A stretch of 9,253 nt of DNA, taken from the NCBI GenBank assembly GCA_946614405.1, contig CAMOGZ010000046.1, forward strand, positions 1 to 9,253, read 5' to 3'. Numbering within the stretch: the first letter of the stretch is position 1; every line of letters begins with the position of its first letter. The notes beneath the pieces were generated by a model that was not told the DNA's origin, did not search any database, and saw nothing but the letters and a program-made list of their open reading frames with translations. Positions 1-5,513 of the stretch are shown here, in pieces. Origin of the DNA: an uncultured Eubacterium sp. Its GTDB lineage: Bacteria > Bacillota > Clostridia > Peptostreptococcales > Anaerovoracaceae. A program made the translations under genes and the position numbers.

Positions 1-32
1 GGAAGCTTCATGCCCCTTCAAACCCCCTATAT

Positions 33-112
33 TCTTCTGAAATCCTTCACTTATTTAAAAAACAGGAGGTTCATCTTCTGAAATTCAAATGAAATCGGAT
101 TTTCGGGAGGTT
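33..112. repeat. Tandem bipartite direct repeat, period 41 bp
   Basis: TCTTCTGAAAT occurs at 33-43 and again at 74-84, and GGAGGTT at 65-71 and again at 106-112. Both pairs are offset by exactly 41 bp, so the region consists of two copies of TCTTCTGAAAT-N21-GGAGGTT. The 21-bp middles agree at only about 5 positions. Conserved ends around a diverged middle suggest either an old tandem duplication or two spaced protein-binding sites about four helical turns apart. GGAGGTT also resembles a ribosome binding site. It lies upstream of the secreted-protein gene at 262. The identity of the repeats is seen directly; any role is inference. Confidence 0.5.
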
Positions 113-121
113 GCCGATCAG

Positions 122-220
122 ATGATAAGCATGTGGCCTGGACGGTACCTGCTGCGACCTGTCGCGCGCCATGTCAACCCCACCCCGCGGGGGAATCGGC
201 TCAGATTCATCTTGGATTAA
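122..220 (+). CDS. Possible small ORF, 32 codons, unrecognised
   Basis: An ATG at 122 opens a 32-codon frame ending at TAA 218-220. It is preceded by GGGAGG at 105-110, a good ribosome binding site 11 bases before the start. The frame extends upstream to an ATG at 89, which has no well-placed site (the AGGAGG at 64-69 is 19 bases away). The product is small, basic and arginine-rich (begins MISMWPGRYLL), with no signal peptide or motif I recognise. It ends 41 bases before the gene at 262, so it could be a leader peptide. It could equally be chance, since the ribosome binding site belongs to the repeated GGAGGTT element. Low confidence. Confidence 0.2.
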   Translation: MISMWPGRYLLRPVARHVNPTPRGNRLRFILD

Positions 221-240
221 TCTGCCTGTTGTATTATTAT
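212..240 (+). promoter_or_regulatory. Candidate promoter of the secreted-protein gene
   Basis: TTGGAT (212-217) and TATTAT (235-240) are separated by 17 bases, a plausible sigma-A pair. A start near 247 would put the 5' end at the ribosome binding site AGGGGG (247-252), giving an unusually short leader, so this call is uncertain. The same AT-rich stretch contains the inverted repeat TGTATT (230-235) / AATACA (242-247), which may be an operator or a small hairpin. Confidence 0.3.
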
Positions 241-261
241 TAATACAGGGGGTAAGTCAGT

Positions 262-1299
262 ATGAGGAAATTGAGAAGAATGGTATGTCTGGCGGTGACG
301 GCCGCGATGGTGTGTGCGGCGTGGCCGGTGGGCTTTGTGTATGGGGCGGAGGCCGCGGAGTCGCCGAAGTACGAGAGTTACACCACCAGCATGAAGACGG
401 TAAAGCTGAAGGGGAAGATCAAGGCGATGTCCCTCAGCAACTACGGCAAGGCCAGGGACACGGGGTATGACGTGCTGCAGGGAGCCGCAACGGACGGCAC
501 CTACAACTACTACGCCATGTACTCCAAGAAAACTCAGATCAGCAAGATTTTGAAGCTGAACGCCAAGACCCACAAGAGGGTCAAGCTGTCCCGGGCGCTG
601 CCCATCGACCACGGGAACGATATCACCTGGGATCCTGTGGGCAAGAGACTGCTGGTGCTGCACAGCTACGTCACGCCCTGGCGGATCAGTTTTGTGGACC
701 GCAAGAGCCTGAAGGTCACGGGGTACCTCGACATCAAGCCGAGCCAGCTGAAGAAGACGGACTTCTACGAGGAGGCCAACAAAGCCACACGGAAGGAGAT
801 CCGGGAGATCGCCGGCTACACCGGCATCACCTATAACAAAACCCAGAAGAAGTATGTCCTGCGGATCAGCAAGACCGGAAACTGGCTGATTTTGAACCAG
901 AAGCTGGAGCCCATCGCATATAAGAAGGTGAAGCAGTTCTCCGAGCTGAACCAGGGGATCGACAGCAACAGCAAGTATGTCTTTGTGAGTGAGAGCAAGG
1001 CGGGAGAGCATAACATCGTCGCCGTCTTTGACTGGGAGGGGAACTACCTGTACAAGGTCACTGTGCCCAGCAAATATGAGATCGAGTGCATCTACCACAA
1101 CAGCCACGGGACCTACGTGGGATTCTACTACTCCTGGAACAAGCGTAACTGGATCCGCACCAAGACCGTCAAGGTGAAATGGAAGAAGGTAGACGGCAAA
1201 TGGGTGTACAAAAAGAAAAAGATCAAGCTGCCGAAATACAGCCTGATGCACGATAACTATATCGTGAAGGTGAAAGTGAAGGCAGTGATAGAGAATTAG
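262..1299 (+). CDS. Secreted lysine-rich protein of unknown function, propeller-like repeats
   Basis: 345 residues. The ATG at 262 is supported by AGGGGG at 247-252, 9 bases upstream. The N-terminus is a classic signal peptide: basic RKLRR, a hydrophobic core at about residues 7-28, and a likely cleavage after the AEA at 29-31, so the mature protein is probably extracellular or wall-associated. The mature part has recurring strand-rich segments of the form G-x-x-x-D/N followed by hydrophobic strands (around QGAATDGTYNYYAMY, GNDITWDPVGKRLLVLH, YTGITYNKTQKKYVLRIS and NQGIDSNSKYVFVSES), which suggests a beta-propeller; this is inference from the repeat pattern. About 51 of 345 residues are lysine, with a very basic stretch near residues 300-325, compatible with binding anionic wall polymers. 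I see no catalytic motif, sortase signal or transmembrane anchor. It is transcriptionally isolated, with a strong terminator after it. I am confident it is a gene and do not recognise its function. Confidence 0.85.
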   Translation: MRKLRRMVCLAVTAAMVCAAWPVGFVYGAEAAESPKYESYTTSMKTVKLKGKIKAMSLSNYGKARDTGYDVLQGAATDGTYNYYAMYSKKTQISKILKLNAKTHKRVKLSRALPIDHGNDITWDPVGKRLLVLHSYVTPWRISFVDRKSLKVTGYLDIKPSQLKKTDFYEEANKATRKEIREIAGYTGITYNKTQKKYVLRISKTGNWLILNQKLEPIAYKKVKQFSELNQGIDSNSKYVFVSESKAGEHNIVAVFDWEGNYLYKVTVPSKYEIECIYHNSHGTYVGFYYSWNKRNWIRTKTVKVKWKKVDGKWVYKKKKIKLPKYSLMHDNYIVKVKVKAVIEN

Positions 1300-1304
1300 C
1301 CGTT

Positions 1305-1333
1305 GCGGCGCCCTCCGGGCGCCGTGTTTTCTT
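1305..1333 (+). terminator. Rho-independent terminator after the secreted-protein gene
   Basis: CGGCGCCC (1306-1313) pairs perfectly with GGGCGCCG (1317-1324) around a 3-base loop, extended by G-T wobbles, and is followed by TGTTTTCTTT. It begins 6 bases after the stop codon at 1299 and separates this gene from the purB transcript. Confidence 0.88.
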
Positions 1334-1344
1334 TGCCGAAAAGG

Positions 1345-1373
1345 TTGAAATCCCGAGACCATAATGCTATAAT
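1345..1373 (+). promoter_or_regulatory. Sigma-A promoter of purB
   Basis: TTGAAA (1345-1350), a 17-base spacer, then a perfect TATAAT (1368-1373) preceded by TGC (extended -10). The predicted transcription start is near 1380, leaving a leader of about 110 bases before purB. I see no convincing PurR box or purine-riboswitch core nearby. Confidence 0.85.
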
Positions 1374-1379
1374 CGTGAA

Positions 1380-1491
1380 TGGATTCTGAAGCGGGGTCCC
1401 GCGGTTTTTGTATGCTTTTCATACAGGCTGCACCGGGGACCTGTTTCTCACCGAAGGATGCCGCCATACCGGCGGCGGAATGGAGTTTAAT
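1380..1491 (+). promoter_or_regulatory. Structured 5' leader of purB
   Basis: Three small hairpins can be drawn. GCGG (1391-1394) / CCGC (1399-1402) is followed by GGTTTTT. TGTATG (1409-1414) pairs with CATACA (1420-1425). GCCGCC (1460-1465) pairs perfectly with GGCGGC (1471-1476) around a 5-base loop and ends just before the start region. The purB ribosome binding site is probably GGAG at 1482-1485, six bases before ATG 1492. The first hairpin plus T-run resembles a short attenuator and the third could affect ribosome access. No known riboswitch class is recognised; the hairpins are seen, regulation is inferred. Confidence 0.4.
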
Positions 1492-2928
1492 ATGACTGAC
1501 TATACCGGCTACACCAGCCCATTATCCGAACGTTACCCCAGCAAGGAGATGAAGTATCTGTTCTCCCCTGAGATGAAGTTCCGCACCTGGCGCAGGCTGT
1601 GGATCGCTCTGGCCGAGTCCGAGAAGGAACTGGGCCTGGACATCACCCAGGAGCAGATCGACGAACTCATTGCCAACAAGGATGACATCAACTACGACGT
1701 CGCCAAGGAGCGGGAGAAGATCGTCCGCCACGACGTCATGTCCCACGTCTACGCCTACGGCCAGCAGTGCCCCAAGGCCAAGGGGATCATCCATCTGGGC
1801 GCCACCTCCTGCTACGTCGGGGATAACACAGACCTGATCATCATGACCGAGGCCCTGAAGCTGATCAGAAGCAAGCTGATCAATGCCATCGCCCAGCTGG
1901 CAGACTTTGCCGAGGAGTACAAAGCCCAGCCCACCCTGGCTTTCACCCACTACCAGGCAGCTCAGCCCACATCCGTCGGCAAGCGCGCCACACTGTGGCT
2001 GAATGATCTGGTGATGGACCTGTCGGATCTGGACTATGTCCTGTCCACCATCAAGCTGCTGGGATCCAAGGGAACCACCGGCACCCAGGCCTCCTTCCTG
2101 GAGCTCTTTGCCGGAGATCATGAGAAGTGCAAGGCACTGGATCAGAAAATCGCAGAGAAGATGGGATTCGACTCCTGCTACCCCGTTTCCGGACAGACTT
2201 ACTCCCGGAAGGTGGACAGCCGCGTTCTGAATGTGCTGGCCGGCATCGCCCAGTCTGCTCATAAATTCAGCAACGACATTCGTCTGCTGCAGCACATGAA
2301 GGAAGTAGAAGAACCATTCGAGAAGAACCAGATCGGCTCTTCCGCTATGGCATATAAGAGAAATCCGATGCGCTCCGAGCGTATGGCATCCCTGGCCAAC
2401 TACGTGATGGCCGATGCCATGAACCCGCAGCTGACGGCAGCCACCCAGTGGTTCGAGAGAACCCTGGACGACTCCGCCAACAAGCGCATCAGCGTATCCG
2501 AGGCATTCCTGGCCACCGACAGCATTCTGGAGCTGTACATCAACATCTCCAGCGGACTGGTGGTATACCCCAAGGTCATCGAGGCTCATCTGATGGCAGA
2601 GCTGCCGTTCATGGCGACGGAGAACATCATGATGGACGCCGTCAAGGCCGGCGGCGACCGCCAGGAGCTGCATGAGCGGATCCGTACCCTGTCTATGGAG
2701 GCAGGCAGAACAGTCAAGGAAGAGGGCAAGCCAAACGATCTTCTGGATCGCATCGCGGCGGATCCCGCTTTCAATATAAGCAAAGAGGCTTTACAGAAGG
2801 TTATGAAGCCAGAGAATTACATCGGCCGTTCCGCGGAACAGACCACTGAGTTTCTTGACGGGGTCATAAAGCCTATTCTGTCTGAGAATGCTGACGTGCT
2901 CGGCATGAAGGCAGAGATCAACGTATAA
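1492..2928 (+). CDS. purB: Adenylosuccinate lyase (human-like class)
   Basis: 478 residues, cytosolic, normally a homotetramer of the fumarase/aspartase superfamily. It splits adenylosuccinate into AMP plus fumarate and SAICAR into AICAR plus fumarate. The sequence closely follows the long eukaryote-like class: SPLSERY near the start, TSCYVGDNTDL (106-115), a catalytic-histidine region THYQAAQPTSVGKR with H153, KGTTGTQASFLELF (193-206), GQTYSRKVD, the signature loop GSSAMAYKRNPMRSER (282-297) and QWFERTLDDSAN (319-330). H80 in RHDVMSH is another conserved histidine. The signature has Ala where the superfamily pattern usually has Pro. I chose ATG 1492 because GGAG lies 6 bases upstream and MTDYTGYTSPLSERY matches the usual N-terminus; an in-frame ATG at 1480 would add four residues, and farther upstream the frame is leader sequence. 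purA follows after 19 bases, so the two are surely cotranscribed. Confidence 0.97.
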   Translation: MTDYTGYTSPLSERYPSKEMKYLFSPEMKFRTWRRLWIALAESEKELGLDITQEQIDELIANKDDINYDVAKEREKIVRHDVMSHVYAYGQQCPKAKGIIHLGATSCYVGDNTDLIIMTEALKLIRSKLINAIAQLADFAEEYKAQPTLAFTHYQAAQPTSVGKRATLWLNDLVMDLSDLDYVLSTIKLLGSKGTTGTQASFLELFAGDHEKCKALDQKIAEKMGFDSCYPVSGQTYSRKVDSRVLNVLAGIAQSAHKFSNDIRLLQHMKEVEEPFEKNQIGSSAMAYKRNPMRSERMASLANYVMADAMNPQLTAATQWFERTLDDSANKRISVSEAFLATDSILELYINISSGLVVYPKVIEAHLMAELPFMATENIMMDAVKAGGDRQELHERIRTLSMEAGRTVKEEGKPNDLLDRIAADPAFNISKEALQKVMKPENYIGRSAEQTTEFLDGVIKPILSENADVLGMKAEINV

Positions 2929-2947
2929 ACGTATAGGAGGTTTTATT

Positions 2948-4237
2948 ATGATCAAAGCAATTACAGGCGCTAACTGGGGTGACGAAGGAAAAGGCAAGAT
3001 CACTGACACCCTTGCATCTGAAGCGGATATCGTGATCCGTTTCCAGGGCGGAAGCAACGCCGGTCACACCATCAAGAATGAATATGGAAAGTTCGCACTG
3101 CACATGATGCCGTCGGGCTGCTTCTCTGCTAACACCACCTGTGTTCTGGGCAACGGCGTGGCACTGAACATTCCCAAGCTCATTGAGGAGCTGAACGACA
3201 TCGTATCCCGCGGCGTTCCGGCACCCAAACTTCTGGTTTCCGACCGGGCTCAGATCGTGATGCCCTATCACATCCTGCTGGACTCCTATGAAGAGGAACG
3301 TCTGGCCGGCAAGTCCTTCGGCTCCACCAAGTCCGGTATCGCTCCCTGCTATTCCGACAAGTATGCCAAGATCGGATTCCAGGTCAACGAGCTGTTCATG
3401 CCGGAGGCAGAGCTGAAAGAGCGCATCGCCAACGTATGCACAATCAAGAATACTTTGTTCAAGCATTTATATAACAAGCCGGAGATGGACCCTGAGGACA
3501 TCTACAACACCATGATGGAATACAAGGAAATGATCAAGCCCTACGTGGCCAACACCACTGCATTCCTGATGGACGCTGTGGACGCAGGCAAGAACATCCT
3601 GCTGGAGGGCCAGCTGGGCTCCATGAAGGACATCGACCACGGTATCTACCCCATGGTCACTTCCTCCAACACCATCGCAGGCGGCGGTGCTGCCGGAGCC
3701 GGTGTTCCGCCCTATGCCATTGAAGAGGTCATCTGCGTTACCAAGGCTTACTCCTCTGCAGTAGGCGCAGGCGCATTCGTCAGCGAGATCTTCGGAGACG
3801 AAGCAGAAGAGCTGCGTAAGCGCGGCGGAGACGGCGGCGAGTACGGCGCAACCACCGGAAGACCCCGTCGTGTGGGCTGGTATGACTGCGTAGCATCCCG
3901 TTACGGCTGCCGCATCCAGGGCGCCACTCAGGTGGCTCTCACCGTAGTGGATCCTCTGGGTTACCTGGACGAGATCCCAATCTGCGTGGCATATGACGTA
4001 AACGGCGAAGAGACCCGCGACTTCCCCAACACCACCTACCTGTACCAGGCTAAGCCGGTGTACAAGAAGATGAAAGGCTGGAAGTGCGACATCACCGGAA
4101 TCCGCAAGTTTGAGGACCTGCCCATCGAGTGTCAGGAATACGTCAACGAGATCGAGCGTCAGATCGGATTCCCCATCACCATGGTCTCCAACGGACCGGC
4201 CAGAGAGGACATCATCCCTCGCAAGCCGCTGATCTAG
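2948..4237 (+). CDS. purA: Adenylosuccinate synthetase (clostridial-type variant)
   Basis: 429 residues, the usual length. It joins IMP and aspartate using GTP to give adenylosuccinate, the substrate of the neighbouring PurB. The start is certain: AGGAGG at 2935-2940, 7 bases before the ATG. Visible motifs are the GTP/IMP loop GANWGDEGKGK (7-17) with catalytic D12, the catalytic His in NAGHT (H40), VTSSNT (237-242), and the aspartate/GTP region GATTGRPRRVGWYD (300-313). Several sites differ from the E. coli pattern: the IMP loop GTTGRGIGPAY becomes GSTKSGIAPCY (125-135), the arginine that reaches IMP from the partner subunit aligns with K141, and EGAQG becomes EGQLG (220-224). I believe this is a recurrent variant in Clostridia, and the core catalytic residues remain. 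It shares the purB promoter, and alr follows after 73 bases. Confidence 0.97.
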   Translation: MIKAITGANWGDEGKGKITDTLASEADIVIRFQGGSNAGHTIKNEYGKFALHMMPSGCFSANTTCVLGNGVALNIPKLIEELNDIVSRGVPAPKLLVSDRAQIVMPYHILLDSYEEERLAGKSFGSTKSGIAPCYSDKYAKIGFQVNELFMPEAELKERIANVCTIKNTLFKHLYNKPEMDPEDIYNTMMEYKEMIKPYVANTTAFLMDAVDAGKNILLEGQLGSMKDIDHGIYPMVTSSNTIAGGGAAGAGVPPYAIEEVICVTKAYSSAVGAGAFVSEIFGDEAEELRKRGGDGGEYGATTGRPRRVGWYDCVASRYGCRIQGATQVALTVVDPLGYLDEIPICVAYDVNGEETRDFPNTTYLYQAKPVYKKMKGWKCDITGIRKFEDLPIECQEYVNEIERQIGFPITMVSNGPAREDIIPRKPLI

Positions 4238-4250
4238 TCTTGAACCACTT

Positions 4251-4265
4251 CGGCCTGCGGGGCCG
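4251..4265 (+). other. Short GC hairpin between purA and alr
   Basis: CGGCC (4251-4255) and GGCCG (4261-4265) form a perfect 5-bp stem with a 5-base loop, 13 bases after the purA stop. No T-run follows directly (the next bases are TTGAATAAATG), so it is weak as a terminator and may be an RNA-processing or partial-attenuation element. A weak promoter-like pair, TTGAAT (4266-4271) and TATGAA (4290-4295), follows it and could give alr some independent transcription. Confidence 0.25.
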
Positions 4266-4310
4266 TTGAATAAATGTAATTTTTATCTCTATGAAAGAAG
4301 GTACAAGGAA

Positions 4311-5450
4311 ATGTTTAAAGAAGCACTCAGACCAGTTTGGGCTGAAATCAATCTGTCGAACTTCGACTACAACGTAAAGAACATCAAGGCTAAGATGGGC
4401 GAGGGACGTGAGTTCATCGGCGTCATCAAGGCGGACGGCTACGGCCACGGCGCTGTCAAACTGGCAGAAGTTCTCCGCGAGAACGACGTGAAGACTTTCG
4501 CCATCGCCACTCTGCACGAGGCCATCGAGCTCCGCGATGCCGGTGCCAAGGAGCGCATCATCTGCCTGGGCCTGACCCCGGACATGTATGCCGACACCAT
4601 CGTGGAGTATGACATCACTCCGGTTGTCTGCGAATCCGGAAATGCCAAGGCCATCAGCGATGCAGCAGCTGCCGCAGGCAAGACCGTGGAAGCTCTGATC
4701 GCCGTAGATACCGGCATGGGCCGTATCGGCTACCTGGCTGACGACCTGGACTACGCTGTAGAAGATGTGAAGAAGATCTCCCAGCTGTCCAACCTGAAAA
4801 TCTGGGGACTTTTCTCCCACATGGCAACTGCCGATGCATATGATAAGACTTTCTCCCACCAGCAGGAGGCTAAGTACAACAAGTTCTACGAGGCACTGAC
4901 TGCAGCAGGCGTGGAGATCCCCACCCGCACTCTGGCAAACAGCGCATCCATCATGGAGATCCCTTCGGTTCACTTTGATGCATGCCGTCCGGGGATCATC
5001 CTCTACGGACAGTACCCCTCCCATGAGGTGGACAAAGCCGAACTGGACATCAAGCCGGTCATGGAAGTTAAGGCCAACATCGTGCATCTGAAGGATGTAC
5101 CAGTTGGATTCTCCTGCGGATACGGACGCAAGTTCATCGCAGAGAGACCTTCCCGCATCGCCACCATCGCTCTGGGATACGCTGACGGATATCCGCGTCC
5201 GTACTCCGCACAGGCAAAGGTCATCGTCAATGGCGTGGTCTGCCCGGTTGCCGGAAACATCTGCATGGACCAGTGCATGATCGACGTTACCGACGTTCCT
5301 GAAGTAAAGGTCGGCGACGAAGTCATCGTCATGGGATCCGACGGCGTCAACACCATCGATGCCGATTACATCGCAGACTGCACCGGAACCATCAACTACG
5401 AGATCTGCTGCGCATTCGGTCAGAGACTGCCGAAGGTATACATTCGTTAA
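4311..5450 (+). CDS. alr: Alanine racemase
   Basis: 379 residues. A PLP enzyme that interconverts L- and D-alanine and supplies D-alanine for peptidoglycan; a cytosolic dimer. Motifs in order: the PLP lysine K40 in VIKADGYGHG (38-47), AVDTGMGRIG (131-140) with R137, H169 in GLFSH, R225 in DACRPGI (expected to contact the PLP ring nitrogen), the second catalytic base Y271 in CGYGRKF, ALGYADGYPR (287-296), NICMDQCMIDV (316-326) and the C-terminal TINYEI. Length and residues are complete, so it should be active. ATG 4311 is chosen because the protein then starts directly before the conserved RPVWAEINLSNFDYN segment, with GAAGG at 4297-4301. An in-frame non-ATG start near 4266 would add 15 atypical residues. 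Probably cotranscribed with purB-purA. A broader or serine racemase activity cannot be excluded from sequence. Confidence 0.96.
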   Translation: MFKEALRPVWAEINLSNFDYNVKNIKAKMGEGREFIGVIKADGYGHGAVKLAEVLRENDVKTFAIATLHEAIELRDAGAKERIICLGLTPDMYADTIVEYDITPVVCESGNAKAISDAAAAAGKTVEALIAVDTGMGRIGYLADDLDYAVEDVKKISQLSNLKIWGLFSHMATADAYDKTFSHQQEAKYNKFYEALTAAGVEIPTRTLANSASIMEIPSVHFDACRPGIILYGQYPSHEVDKAELDIKPVMEVKANIVHLKDVPVGFSCGYGRKFIAERPSRIATIALGYADGYPRPYSAQAKVIVNGVVCPVAGNICMDQCMIDVTDVPEVKVGDEVIVMGSDGVNTIDADYIADCTGTINYEICCAFGQRLPKVYIR

Positions 5451-5464
5451 TTAATTAAGAGCTC

Positions 5465-5484
5465 TCCGGGGATGCGAACCCGGA
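5465..5484 (+). repeat. Inverted repeat between alr and the kinase gene
   Basis: TCCGGG (5465-5470) and CCCGGA (5479-5484) form a perfect 6-bp stem with an 8-base loop. The loop contains the alternative upstream ATG (5472) of the kinase frame. There is no following T-run. It lies 14 bases after the alr stop and 29 bases before the preferred kinase start, so it may stabilise the upstream mRNA or hide the first ATG. Function unknown. Confidence 0.35.
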
Positions 5485-5513
5485 CCCGCGATAGACAAGA
5501 AAGTGTAGACCCG

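Noticed and set aside
1..11. Possible divergent gene starting leftward at position 11 (ATGAAGCTTCC on the minus strand with G-rich sequence upstream)
   Set aside because: Only three full codons are inside the window and I found no convincing minus-strand promoter, so it cannot be supported.
183..192. CCCCGCGGGG palindrome as a terminator or operator
   Set aside because: A 10-base self-complementary GC run has no loop for a stable hairpin and no T-run follows; it could be chance in GC-rich DNA.
217..1467. 416-codon open frame on the minus strand
   Set aside because: It lies wholly antisense to the secreted-protein gene, spans a strong + strand terminator, has low-complexity composition and no ribosome binding site or family resemblance. 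It is a by-product of codon bias in the real gene.
1458..1490. Ten-codon upstream ORF in the purB leader with three consecutive CGG arginine codons, ending one base before the purB ATG
   Set aside because: Its only ribosome-binding-like sequence (GAAGG) abuts the ATG with no spacer, and it overlaps the GC hairpin; translation is unlikely.
1380..1491. Purine riboswitch or PurR box upstream of purB
   Set aside because: No conserved purine-riboswitch core and no clear CCGAAC-type box could be found; the CCGAAAAG at 1336-1343 is too weak a match.
1522..2673. 383-codon minus-strand frame within purB
   Set aside because: purB is unmistakable on the + strand; the opposite frame has no recognisable domain and is a shadow. 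The same applies to the 291-codon frame opposite alr (4212-5087).
5461..5500. tRNA-like 3' portion (GCGAACCCGG) after alr
   Set aside because: It resembles a T-arm only in a few bases; no anticodon arm or acceptor stem can be drawn, and the match is explained by the TCCGGG/CCCGGA inverted repeat.
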